NCBI RefSeq assembly: GCF_015500095.1
Contig: NZ_CP062983.1
Location: 1 to 64,000, forward strand
Source: Phototrophicus methaneseepsis
GTDB taxonomy: Bacteria > Chloroflexota > Anaerolineae > Aggregatilineales > Phototrophicaceae
Direction of reading: 5' to 3'
DNA length: 64,000 nt
Shown here: piece after piece, positions 1 to 7,992 of the stretch
Layout: each line of letters opens with the position of its first letter
Position numbering within the stretch: the first letter of the stretch is position 1
Made by a program: the position numbers and the translations under genes
Notes under the pieces: generated by a model
Databases searched by the model: none
What the model saw: the letters and a program-made list of their open reading frames with translations, nothing else
What the model was told of the DNA's origin: nothing

Positions 1-1401
1 GTGACGCCGCAAGATGCTTGGAACGCTGCATACCATCAATTGGAACTGCAATTGGACCGCGCCAGTTTTGATACCTGGCTGCGATCTGCTGTATTCCTGG
101 GCTATGAAGCTGGCATCTACCTGGTGGGTGTACCCAATGGGTATGCCCGCGATATGTTGCAGCATCGTCTTTACCGCAATATCCGCCGCGTCCTGAGCGA
201 TGTGGCTGGCGAAAATTGCGAACTCCGCTTTGAAATCTACAAAGGGGACGTCGGGGAACCAGAAGCGCCAGCAAGCGACGATATGCCGCTGTTTAAGTTC
301 ATGGCACAGCAGCCACCTGCCCCCGCGCCGGAACCCAAGTCGCTGCATCAGGCGGTAATTCCGCCGCAGCGCCCGGACCTACCGGAGAGTGAACTCAATG
401 CGCGTTATACGATAGACCGCTTCATCGTCAACCAGAGCAACAGCGTGGTTTACGAAGCAGCGCTCGCTGTCAGCGATTATCCGGCCACCGTTTATAACCC
501 CTTCCTGATTTATGGGGGTGTCGGCCTGGGTAAGACGCATTTGCTGCAATCTATCGCGCATCGCTGTGCAGAGCGGGGCCTGAAAACCGTCTATATCCCG
601 TCGGAGGTCTTTACCAATGACCTCATTGATGCCATCCGTAACCGTACAACCGCCATGTTCCGCGACAAGTACCGCACGGTCGATGTGCTGCTGGTCGATG
701 ATATTCAATTCATCGCCGGGAAGGAAACCACGCAGGAAGAGTTCTTCCATACATTTAATGCGCTGGTGAACTTCAATAAGCAGATCGTGCTGGCCTCAGA
801 CCGGCATCCGCGAGAGCTAGCAACGCTGGAAGATCGGCTGCGGTCGCGCTTCCAGGGTGGGCTGGTGGCTGATATTCAGCCGCCGGAATACGAGACACGA
901 ATCGCTATTTTGCAGATGTGGGCCCAGGAACGCGGCATGGAACTGTCTTCCAACGTTGTCGATATGATCGCCCACAAGGCACCTAATAACGTGCGCGAAC
1001 TGGAAGGTATCTTCAACCAGATTGCGGCCCAATCGCGCTTCAGCGGGGGCGCTGTCAACTTCAACAATGCCCGCGAAACTGTCGAGCGCTTCCGTCGCCC
1101 GCGTGAGCACGTCCAGTTGGATGACATCATCCAGATCACGGCAGATAAGCACGGCCTGACGATCGAAGAGCTAAAAGGCGCTCGCCGTACGGGCAAGATC
1201 AACCGTGCACGGCAAATCGCCATGTATATCGCCCGCGAGATGACCGAATACAGCCTGCCACAAATCGGCGAGGCGTTCGGAGGCCGCAGCCATACCACCG
1301 TGCTGCATGGCTGCAATAAGATCAACGATGAGCTGGAAAGTGACCCGATCTTAGGGAACCGCATCCAGAAGATCATGCATAGCATCCGGCGCGGCGGTTA
1401 A
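1..1401 (+). CDS. dnaA: Chromosomal replication initiator protein DnaA
   Basis: AAA+ ATPase that binds DnaA boxes at oriC and opens the origin. The 466-residue protein has the full domain order. Residues 1-80 form the helicase-loading domain I, followed by a short Pro-rich linker (about 100-128). The ATPase core carries Walker A GGVGLGKT (172-179) and Walker B LLVDDI (230-235). The C-terminal DNA-binding domain (about 370-466) carries the DnaA signature GGRSHTTVLHGCNK (427-440). The GTG start is the first base of the window, and its N-terminus (MTPQDAWNAAYHQLE) matches the usual start of the family, so the gene appears complete. The upstream region, where oriC could lie, is outside the window. 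A strong terminator follows. Confidence 0.97.
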   Translation: MTPQDAWNAAYHQLELQLDRASFDTWLRSAVFLGYEAGIYLVGVPNGYARDMLQHRLYRNIRRVLSDVAGENCELRFEIYKGDVGEPEAPASDDMPLFKFMAQQPPAPAPEPKSLHQAVIPPQRPDLPESELNARYTIDRFIVNQSNSVVYEAALAVSDYPATVYNPFLIYGGVGLGKTHLLQSIAHRCAERGLKTVYIPSEVFTNDLIDAIRNRTTAMFRDKYRTVDVLLVDDIQFIAGKETTQEEFFHTFNALVNFNKQIVLASDRHPRELATLEDRLRSRFQGGLVADIQPPEYETRIAILQMWAQERGMELSSNVVDMIAHKAPNNVRELEGIFNQIAAQSRFSGGAVNFNNARETVERFRRPREHVQLDDIIQITADKHGLTIEELKGARRTGKINRARQIAMYIAREMTEYSLPQIGEAFGGRSHTTVLHGCNKINDELESDPILGNRIQKIMHSIRRGG

Positions 1402-1426
1402 GCTGCCAACATAGGTAGAAGCGATC

Positions 1427-1458
1427 AAAAGGACACAGCCAATTCTGTGTCCTTTTTT
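1427..1458 (+). terminator. Intrinsic terminator after dnaA, probably bidirectional
   Basis: Perfect stem GGACACAG/CTGTGTCC with loop CCAATT, followed by six T on the plus strand. Four A precede it, which gives a T tract on the minus strand. It sits between the convergent dnaA and the reductase-like gene ending at 1478. Confidence 0.88.
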
Positions 1459-1477
1459 ATTTCTACCAATCATTGAT

Positions 1478-2092
1478 TTACACATCATAGCTAACGGCAT
1501 AAGAGGCCAGGATATTCCCTGAGCCTTGCCATGTGCGGGATTCTATCAGCTTGAGGAATACCCCCGGCTGACCGTCGAACAGCGGCGTTCCCCCACCTGC
1601 GATCATAGGGAAGATCGTCAGATGGAGTTCATCAATCAGCCCGTTTACGAGGAGATCATTCCAGAGAATACGGCCTGCGAAGATGAGGAGATCTTTGCCT
1701 GCTTGTTCTTTGAGCGCGGCAATAGCTTGATGTGCTTCCGCCTGCCTGACAATCCGCGTTTCATCCCAGGGGGCCAGGTCCTCATGGGCGATGCTATCCG
1801 AGATGACGACCTTGTTCATGGGCTGCATCAGGCGCGCGATCTCTTTACGAATTATGGTTGCATTGGGGTCATCGGGTAGCTTGGACCAGTAATCTTTAAA
1901 GCCTAAAAAAGAGGTGCGGCCACTGAATATAAGCGTATCCGCAGTTCGCAGGCGCTCCGCATTGAAGTGATCGAAGTTTTCATCGCCTGCATAATCTGGA
2001 TGATAATACGTAAATAAGGCCTCTAGATTTCTATCTTTGCCCTCATAATAACCATCTAATGACATCATATTGCTGACCACAACTTTACGCAT
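1478..2092 (-). CDS. Dihydrofolate reductase family protein (RibD C-terminal domain)
   Basis: A 204-residue single-domain protein of the RibD_C/DHFR-like fold, which in characterised members binds NADPH and reduces pterin- or pyrimidine-like substrates. The opening ([18 protein letters not shown]) is the family hallmark first strand with the MSLDG motif. Residues 130-170 ([21 protein letters not shown], then [16 protein letters not shown]) carry the conserved G-x-x-L-x-x-x-L-x-x-x-x-L-I-D-E and P-x-x-x-G-x-G-x-x-L-F patterns. No riboflavin genes adjoin it, so it is more likely one of the many stand-alone paralogues than the riboflavin enzyme RibD. It is convergent with dnaA. The substrate cannot be assigned from sequence. 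Confidence 0.85.
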   Translation of the reverse strand: MRKVVVSNMMSLDGYYEGKDRNLEALFTYYHPDYAGDENFDHFNAERLRTADTLIFSGRTSFLGFKDYWSKLPDDPNATIIRKEIARLMQPMNKVVISDSIAHEDLAPWDETRIVRQAEAHQAIAALKEQAGKDLLIFAGRILWNDLLVNGLIDELHLTIFPMIAGGGTPLFDGQPGVFLKLIESRTWQGSGNILASYAVSYDV

Positions 2093-2526
2093 CTTGCACC
2101 TCTTGTAGAAGTAAATAAGCGCTCAATAACAGCCATCTATTTATAAGCGTGACCCTATCATAGAACATGTGTTTCAAAAGTCAACAAGTCCATCTGTTTT
2201 CAGAGCGATTCTCAGCGCCATTCTGCGCGAATTTGGGACGAAAAGTGTCACATTCGAGGATATATCCTTCTGAGGATAGCACCACTGTTCGCCACTTTGT
2301 TTTCGCAGATAACGCAAATTTATACCCACTTTCTACCACTAACATGCCACCAAGCGGATTTTAAGCCATTTCAGGGCATTCGGACGCTATGGCAGCGCTC
2401 AAAAGTGTGCCCCAAAAACGTACCATATGGAAAACCATATGGTCGCCTATAAGGTCATCAATGGGTTTAGGCTGAAATCTGAAATCGTTTCAGAGGCGTC
2501 CTGATTGACGCAGAGGAGACTAACCC
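2093..2526. other. 434-bp intergenic region between divergent genes
   Basis: AT-rich spacer carrying the control regions of the reductase-like gene (leftward) and the portal-like gene (rightward). A 65-codon open frame on the plus strand (2167-2364) has no ribosome binding site or recognisable sequence and is not called. The only clear structure is the palindrome at 2422-2443. No clear DnaA-box cluster was seen by eye. Confidence 0.6.
2422..2443. repeat. Perfect 9-bp inverted repeat
   Basis: ACCATATGG, four A, CCATATGGT: a perfect hairpin or dyad 84 bp before the portal-protein start. Each arm is itself built around the palindrome CCATATGG. It lacks a T tract, so an operator or an RNA stem is more likely than a terminator. 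Confidence 0.6.
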
Positions 2527-4008
2527 ATGTTTAATTGGCTGAGCAGCCTTTTCACATCATCACAGAGTGGCCTACGCAGCGAGAGCCTACGCCAGGAGGC
2601 ACCGCACGTCCAGGCCGTCGCCATTCACAACAGCAGCCTGTTCAATGACTATATGCTCGCAGCTTCCCACAGCGAGATTTACCAGCAATCTCCGTGGGTC
2701 TATGTCGCTGTGAATCGGATCGCGGAGGCTGGGGCATTGGTACCGCTGCGTGTGATGCGGCTGCAGGGCGAGCGGCAAATCCAGGTAGAGCGCCACCCGT
2801 TGGAAGATTTGCTCGATGCCCCCAATCCATTTATGAGCCGCTTTGAGCTGCTGGAGCAAACCCTGGGCATGCTGGAGCTTACAGGCAATGCCTATTGGTT
2901 CCTTGTGGGCGATGCGACAGGCCAGCCAGCGCAAATCTGGCCGCTGCGCCCGGATCGCGTCAGCATTGTGCCGGACCCACAGGGCTATATTCGCGGCTAT
3001 GTCTACGAAGTCGATGGCAAGCGCATCCCCTATGAACCGCTGGAAATTGTGCATTTTAAGCGCTGGCACCCGGCCAATGATTACTATGGCCTTTCCGCTT
3101 TGAGTGCAGGGCATTTAGCTATCAGCAGCGACCGCGCCATGGCCCGATGGAATCACAACACCTTCGGCGAAGACAATGGTGTCCCGGCGGGTATCGTCTC
3201 GATTACCGATTTCGTCAGTGATGGCGATTTTGAGCGTATCAAACGAGAGTGGCGCAGCAGTTATGGCAGCGGCCAGCGTAAAACCGCATTTCTGCGCGGC
3301 GGGGCTGTGCAATGGCAGAATATCGGACTCAGCCACACCGACCTGGACTTCCTGAAGGGGCGGCAAGCCCATCGGGACGAAATCCTCAATATCTTCGGTA
3401 TCCCGGTCGGATTGGTGAGTGAAAATGCCACAGAAGCCAATGCCAAAGTCGCAGAAAGGCTCTTTATCGAGCGCACGTTGTGGCCCAAGCTTGTGCGTTT
3501 AGCCCAGAAGATCACCCAGGAGATGCTGCCTTTCTATCCGGGCGATCATATCGCGGCATTTGAGGACATCCGTCCCACCGATGTACAGGCCCGCCTGGAT
3601 GAAATTCGTACAGCTCAGGCCGTGCTCAGTATCAACGAAATTCGACAGCAGTACTATCACATGCCACCAGCGACGTGGGGTGATGTCCCCGTCGCGCTGG
3701 CAAAACAGAGCAATCTGGCGGCTGCACTCACAGATGCAGCACCGATAGCGCCGGAAGACGACAAGGAAGACGACGAAGCAGACAGCATCACCGGGACTAA
3801 AACCGCTGAAGAAGAATTGGCCCAATGGGAGCGATTCGCCTTGAATCGATTGGGACGCCCCCATACGCGCCCATTTGCGGTGCAGGTCCTGAGGGATGAA
3901 ATGGCCTTCGAGATCAGCGCCAGGTTACTCGCGGCAGAAGACAAAGATGCTGTAAAGGCCATCTTTAGCGAAGCTCAGGACCTGCTAGAAGCCGACAAAA
4001 CCGCTTAA
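2527..4008 (+). CDS. HK97-family phage portal protein, orphan
   Basis: Portal proteins form the dodecameric ring through which double-stranded DNA enters a tailed-phage capsid. This 493-residue protein has the family layout. The early WVYVAVNRIAEAGALVP segment (about 57-73) is the classic start of the conserved core. It is followed by LLDAPNPFMS (98-107), the ELTGNAYW segment (117-124), a long alpha/beta core and GIPVGLV (292-298) with NATEANAK (300-307), the typical portal sequence before the crown helices. The C-terminus is acidic and Lys-rich. AGGAG lies upstream of the ATG. No terminase, protease, capsid or tail gene flanks it: the neighbours are a reductase-like gene and a methyltransferase. 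It may be a prophage remnant, part of a gene-transfer-type particle whose other genes lie elsewhere, or a domesticated gene. Codon use looks like that of its neighbours. Confidence 0.9.
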   Translation: MFNWLSSLFTSSQSGLRSESLRQEAPHVQAVAIHNSSLFNDYMLAASHSEIYQQSPWVYVAVNRIAEAGALVPLRVMRLQGERQIQVERHPLEDLLDAPNPFMSRFELLEQTLGMLELTGNAYWFLVGDATGQPAQIWPLRPDRVSIVPDPQGYIRGYVYEVDGKRIPYEPLEIVHFKRWHPANDYYGLSALSAGHLAISSDRAMARWNHNTFGEDNGVPAGIVSITDFVSDGDFERIKREWRSSYGSGQRKTAFLRGGAVQWQNIGLSHTDLDFLKGRQAHRDEILNIFGIPVGLVSENATEANAKVAERLFIERTLWPKLVRLAQKITQEMLPFYPGDHIAAFEDIRPTDVQARLDEIRTAQAVLSINEIRQQYYHMPPATWGDVPVALAKQSNLAAALTDAAPIAPEDDKEDDEADSITGTKTAEEELAQWERFALNRLGRPHTRPFAVQVLRDEMAFEISARLLAAEDKDAVKAIFSEAQDLLEADKTA

Positions 4009-4022
4009 AGCAGCAGACTATA

Positions 4023-4064
4023 AAGCCAGCAGCCAATCGTTAAAATCGGCTGGCTAGCTGGCTT
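4023..4064. repeat. Inverted repeat downstream of portal gene
   Basis: AAGCCAGC-AGCC pairs with GGCT-A-GCTGGCTT (one bulged A) around an AT-rich loop. It could end transcription of the portal gene but lacks a clear T tract. Confidence 0.45.
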
Positions 4065-4140
4065 CTGGTCAACCTGCACGTTTACAGAAGGCAGGCTACA
4101 ATAACGTCATCAATAGCCGCATCATCATAAGGCGATATAG

Positions 4141-5319
4141 GTGTTCGCTCAGCTCGTAAAACCGCTTTTAAAAGATAGCCTGGAACCATCCCAGCAAGCC
4201 CTTCTGGATGAAATTGAACCGCTCATAGAGACCATTCACAACGAGTCGATTCAGGGCGATATTGTCTTCTATCAGCCGACGCTCCCCCATGCGCTGATAT
4301 TGAGTGCAGCTATCTTGCAGGCCCACGGAGACCATCACCGCCGCATTGCGCTATGGCAACCCCAATTCACGATCAGCACGTGTTTGACGTTATTCCAGAA
4401 ATACCAACTCGAACTTTCTAGGCTGGTCATCTACCAGGCGCCCGCTGTAGATGATACGCCAATCGCATTCCTGCACCTTTCCGCTGTACCCAAGCATTTA
4501 GCCACAATCACAGACGCCCTATCTCCAGGCGGCTACATCGTCTCTACACCACCAGAAGCCCACCCTCAGCTATCCCAGATAACCCGCCTGCAACAAACAG
4601 AGGGCCATATTTGGCGAGTACCTTATGATCCGCTGCAGGCGAAGGTTGCCCAGTATCGGGCCGAATATCGCCCACGATTGCAGCAGAGCTTACGTACATG
4701 GGCGCGCTATCATCAACGTGAACTCATCTTCCGTGATGTGCATTGGATGGGACAGCCTACGCTCAAAAACGTGATGGACTGCTGGATCTATCAGGAAGTC
4801 ATCTACGAAGTGCAGCCAGAAGTTATCGTCGAAATCGGGAGCTTTTCAGGCGGGAGCACGCTGTTCTTCGCCCATATGCTGGACCTGCTCGGCGCAGGTA
4901 AGGTGGTATCCGTCGATATCAACCGCCATGCCTATAACGTTTCTCATGATCGTATTATCGAGGTGACGGGCGATAGTACCACCCAGGAAGTCATGCAACA
5001 GGTCCGTCAGCACTGTGCTGGCAAACGCACGCTCGTCATCCATGATGGCGATCATCGGCACCACACTGTGTTGACAGACCTGAATCACTATGCGCCGCTT
5101 GTTACACCGGGTAGCTACCTCATCGTTGAAGATGGTATCGTAGACATCTACCCTTATGAAGAAACAGGGGCCGCTCTGGAACCCGATTTCCAGGATAAGG
5201 GGCCGTTATGGGCTGTCGCCACATTCATGGCTGAGAACCCACAATTTACGTATGATCGCACGCGAGAGCGTTACTGGCTGACCTATAACCCGTTCAGTTT
5301 CTTAAAGCGGCTGCCCTGA
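4141..5319 (+). CDS. CmcI/rhamnosyl O-methyltransferase-like protein with N-terminal extension
   Basis: A 392-residue protein whose C-terminal half (about 195-390) matches the CmcI-type class I methyltransferase family (cephalosporin hydroxylase/rhamnosyl O-methyltransferase). It has the SAM-binding glycine loop EIGSFSGGST (231-240), an acidic strand end SVDI (257-260), and the metal-binding style HDGDHRHH (301-308) with SYLIVEDG further on. Residues 1-165 are extra and resemble a decayed Rossmann methyltransferase half (DALSPGGYIVSTPPEA at 125-140), suggesting a duplicated-domain architecture. Start is GTG; no strong ribosome binding site is visible. Such enzymes usually methylate sugars of glycolipids or antibiotics; the substrate here is unknown and no biosynthetic cluster adjoins. 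Confidence 0.75.
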   Translation: MFAQLVKPLLKDSLEPSQQALLDEIEPLIETIHNESIQGDIVFYQPTLPHALILSAAILQAHGDHHRRIALWQPQFTISTCLTLFQKYQLELSRLVIYQAPAVDDTPIAFLHLSAVPKHLATITDALSPGGYIVSTPPEAHPQLSQITRLQQTEGHIWRVPYDPLQAKVAQYRAEYRPRLQQSLRTWARYHQRELIFRDVHWMGQPTLKNVMDCWIYQEVIYEVQPEVIVEIGSFSGGSTLFFAHMLDLLGAGKVVSVDINRHAYNVSHDRIIEVTGDSTTQEVMQQVRQHCAGKRTLVIHDGDHRHHTVLTDLNHYAPLVTPGSYLIVEDGIVDIYPYEETGAALEPDFQDKGPLWAVATFMAENPQFTYDRTRERYWLTYNPFSFLKRLP

Positions 5320-5373
5320 CGAGCCAGAAGCCTATGCCAGAATGCCTATGCGGCTATCCGATGTCTCTATCCT

Positions 5374-6180
5374 CTACCGGACCTGAAATTGATGAGTACG
5401 GATCGAGATGCCATCTGTCGTGACATGCACTACGTTAAAACCAGGCTGGGCTGTCGGGTCATGGGTGACCTCTGTATTTTCCGGCGTGGGGTAGCTCATA
5501 AACTGCGTCCAGGATGAGGCCGCAGACACATACAGCACACCATCTTTATAGTTCACTGTGTTCTGATGAATGTGGCCGTGCAGTACAGCGCGCAGACGCG
5601 GACCCGCTTGCATCAATAAGCCATGGACGGCCTCACCGTTATTGGTGCGCATCCAATCATCGAGCCAGGGCGCACCAACAGGCATCAGATTATGGTGAAC
5701 AGCCACCAACAGAGGGCGGGTATCCTCAGCGGAGACGATCTCCTCCAGCCAGAGCAACTGTTCATGAGGGATATTGCCTGTGGGGTCTTCCGCCGGGCCG
5801 TTGCTATCAAGTACCACAAGCTGCACGCCGTTGATCTCCATCTGGTAATACAGATAGGGCGTGACGACATCCTCAGTCCGGTTCAGCAAAATGCGCTGCA
5901 AGCCACCACAATCATCATGATTACCTGCCATGTAATACACCGGGGCCTTAAGCGGCTCAAAAGCGGCTTCTGCGGCGGAATAGGCCTCTGGATAAGGGTC
6001 GTACACCACATCCCCCGTATGCAGTATAAAATCCGGCTGGAACGGCAGCGCGTTCACAGCCTCAACCAGGGCCTTCGTCCCGGCAAGCGGCGTCGGCGCG
6101 CCATGTTTGATATAACTCGTATCGGGATTGATATGTGTATCGCTGATATGCACAAAGCGCAGCAGAGTAGTCATTCGCAA
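5374..6180 (-). CDS. Calcineurin-like metallophosphoesterase (CpdA/class III cyclic nucleotide phosphodiesterase type)
   Basis: A 268-residue protein with the complete dimetal phosphoesterase motif set in order: HISDTHINP, HTGDVVYD, MAGNHDD, AVHHNLMP and LHGHIHQN. These supply the two-metal centre that cleaves phosphomono- or diesters. The order and size match the CpdA-like family, which includes cAMP phosphodiesterases and phospholipid or other phosphodiesterases. No signal peptide is seen, so a cytoplasmic site is likely. The start could be either of two close Met codons (MRMTTLL); the first is used here. It is a single gene with the three-paralogue cluster further along the same strand. 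It is not SbcD, because the capping domain is absent. Confidence 0.87.
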   Translation of the reverse strand: MRMTTLLRFVHISDTHINPDTSYIKHGAPTPLAGTKALVEAVNALPFQPDFILHTGDVVYDPYPEAYSAAEAAFEPLKAPVYYMAGNHDDCGGLQRILLNRTEDVVTPYLYYQMEINGVQLVVLDSNGPAEDPTGNIPHEQLLWLEEIVSAEDTRPLLVAVHHNLMPVGAPWLDDWMRTNNGEAVHGLLMQAGPRLRAVLHGHIHQNTVNYKDGVLYVSAASSWTQFMSYPTPENTEVTHDPTAQPGFNVVHVTTDGISIRTHQFQVR

Positions 6181-6337
6181 ACCTCTTTTGACGGACCTTT
6201 TATCACATCACAGAACCAGCTTATAACTCTAGCGCAGCTATCCGCTACAGGCCATAACCGTCTCTGCGATTTAATGCGTTCTTACAGAATGTTCTTAGAG
6301 AAGAATCGCATAGGAGAGGCGCGCCAACCATGGCACG

Positions 6338-6748
6338 CTAGAGCTGTCCTAATTCTGGCACGTTCTCATTTGCTGCCTGCAACTGCTCGATAAGCGCTTC
6401 TGCTTCGTCATTGCTGCTAACGAGATAAAACGATTGATACAGGCCCATATTTATAAACCAGGATAAAATGGCCCTAACAAATTGACTGTTCACCACATTG
6501 ACCACTGCGAAAACATTCGGAGGCATTTTGCGGATAACATAGCGCAAGTGAGGGAAAGGATTACCCGGAGGCATAGCAACAGATCTTGGATCAAAGTAAG
6601 CGATCACAGGATGGTGAACTGTGCGTACAACTTGTATAGCGGCATCCATAGCCTGTCGATATTCTTGCCAATCTTTGACGCCTTCAGGCGTAAGGTAGAT
6701 GTGATAGATTGTTTTTTCTTCGTTATACCATTCGGAGATCATCACCAT
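6338..6748 (-). CDS. Small conserved protein, paralogue 1 of tandem family
   Basis: About 136 residues, not recognised as a named family. It shares a clear pattern with the next two genes: W-x-(N/D)-E-E-K-T near the start, W-Q-E-Y-x-x-A-x-D, H-P-V-I-x-x-F-D-P, P-P-G-N-P-x-P-H-L-R, N-x-x-F-V-x-x-x-x-x-W and G-L-Y-x-x-x-Y-x-V. The alternation of strands and helices (about 130 residues ending in an amphipathic helix EAEALIEQLQ) resembles a small alpha/beta sandwich such as STAS-like domains, but that is inference. The start was moved to the internal ATG at 6748 because homology to the sisters begins there; an upstream ATG at 6796 would add 16 unrelated residues. No catalytic motif or signal peptide is apparent. 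Confidence 0.7.
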   Translation of the reverse strand: MVMISEWYNEEKTIYHIYLTPEGVKDWQEYRQAMDAAIQVVRTVHHPVIAYFDPRSVAMPPGNPFPHLRYVIRKMPPNVFAVVNVVNSQFVRAILSWFINMGLYQSFYLVSSNDEAEALIEQLQAANENVPELGQL

Positions 6749-6868
6749 AAGAGCACAATCATTGATGCAATAAACAAAATGGCCTGCTAAAAACACTATT
6801 TTAAAACGCTATCTAAAGACACTATTTTGAATCGGTGGCCTAGGGCTGGGTAGCCACATCACGCACAC

Positions 6869-7279
6869 TTAATAGCCGTTTGCAATGCCATCGAGTTCTA
6901 TTGCATCGGCCTTAAGTTGGGCGATCAGTTCATCAGATTCTTTCTCTGTCGTCACGATGTAGAGCCATTGATATAGCCCCACTTTCTTGACCCATTCAAT
7001 GATCATGCTGATAAAGCGGTTGGTCGAGATTGTCACAATCGCGATGACGTGAGGGGGTTTTAAATTAATCGCTTTACGTAGATGTGGCAACGGATTGCCA
7101 GAAGGAATCGTAAAGCTGTATGGATCAAACAGAACAATCACAGGATGTTGGACTGTGTTAATCTCTCGCAGACCTTCTTCAATGGCATCCCAATATTCCT
7201 GCCAACTCGTTAGAGAAGTCGTGTAGTGAAAGAGGAAAACCGTTTTTTCTTCATCATGCCACTGCGGAATTAAAGCCAT
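6869..7279 (-). CDS. Small conserved protein, paralogue 2 of tandem family
   Basis: About 136 residues and homologous along its whole length to the genes on either side. It shares WHDEEKTVFLFHYT, the SWQEYWDAI segment, HPVIVLFDP, PSGNPLPHLR, RFISMIIEW and GLYQWLYIVTT. The start at 7279 (MALIPQW) aligns with its sisters, while a Met five codons upstream is possible. It lies 83 bp downstream of paralogue 3 and 120 bp upstream of paralogue 1 on the same strand, so a common transcript is plausible. Function unknown. Confidence 0.7.
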   Translation of the reverse strand: MALIPQWHDEEKTVFLFHYTTSLTSWQEYWDAIEEGLREINTVQHPVIVLFDPYSFTIPSGNPLPHLRKAINLKPPHVIAIVTISTNRFISMIIEWVKKVGLYQWLYIVTTEKESDELIAQLKADAIELDGIANGY

Positions 7280-7362
7280 AGGATTACCTAACAAAACAAC
7301 ATTCTCATTCTAGACTGGAAATACTTATTCTATAGTTGATCTTTCTATTATTTTGAATCTAA

Positions 7363-7755
7363 CTACAGCTGTTTTTCTCGTTCGGACATGAGTTCTATGA
7401 TGACTTCCTGGGCCTGTTCGCGCGTCTCAACGACGTATATCCAATGATAAAAGCCAATGCGCTTTAGCCAATTCATCATGGTGGCGGCAAAATGATTGTT
7501 CACGATGGCAACGGCAGCAATAACATGATCTGGCCTGGATTGGACCGCATAGCGTAAATGTGGCAGAGGATTACCCGCTGGCATGGCAATATCTTCAGGA
7601 TCAAAGATCATAATGACATCGTGATCCACCTGATTCATCATCTCCATGCCGTCGTCGATGGCACTCCGATATGACTGCCAATCACGCACGGGGTAAGTAA
7701 AATGAAACAGAAAGATGTGCTTTTCAGCATCATACCAGCCAGGAGTTATGGGCAT
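7363..7755 (-). CDS. Small conserved protein, paralogue 3 of tandem family
   Basis: A 130-residue protein and the promoter-proximal member of the three-gene array. It keeps the family pattern: WYDAEKHIFLFHFT, WQSYRSAIDDG, HDVIMIFDPEDIAMPAGNP, LPHLRYAV, VIAAVAIVNNHF and GFYHWIYVVET. The start at 7755 gives MPITPGWYDAEK, which aligns at once with the other copies. The FDP and GN(P)-PHLR blocks are the most conserved parts and probably mark the functional surface. No membrane segment is seen. Function not recognised. Confidence 0.72.
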   Translation of the reverse strand: MPITPGWYDAEKHIFLFHFTYPVRDWQSYRSAIDDGMEMMNQVDHDVIMIFDPEDIAMPAGNPLPHLRYAVQSRPDHVIAAVAIVNNHFAATMMNWLKRIGFYHWIYVVETREQAQEVIIELMSEREKQL

Positions 7756-7935
7756 ATAAGCCAGCCTATTACATTAGAGTGATTCTATTGTAGCTGAAAA
7801 AATAAACAGGATGTAGAAATAAGATAAGGATTCGTTTATAGATACGAGTATAACGAACCTTTACAGGGCGGCAATATCCCATTCTTAAATGGAGTAGAAT
7901 CCAATAGTAAGCAAAAGAGAAGTAAGTTATAGAAG

Positions 7936-7959
7936 TAAAAAGACCAGCTTTCGCTGGCC
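7936..7959 (-). terminator. Intrinsic terminator after lytic transglycosylase gene
   Basis: Read on the minus strand: GGCCAGC, GAAA tetraloop, GCTGGTC, then five T. It lies 34 bp beyond the stop codon at 7993. Confidence 0.9.
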
Positions 7960-7992
7960 TCTCCTGTATTCAGCATGATGAATGGTGCAAGG

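Noticed and set aside
2167-2364. 65-codon frame in the dnaA-portal spacer
   Set aside because: No ribosome binding site, no familiar sequence, unlikely codon pattern.
2093-2526. Possible oriC next to dnaA
   Set aside because: No repeated DnaA boxes or AT-rich 13-mers were found by eye. The region upstream of dnaA, a more usual place, is outside the window.
5374-6180. SbcD/Mre11 partner for SbcC
   Set aside because: Shares the phosphoesterase motifs but is too short and lacks the capping domain, so it fits the CpdA-like group better.
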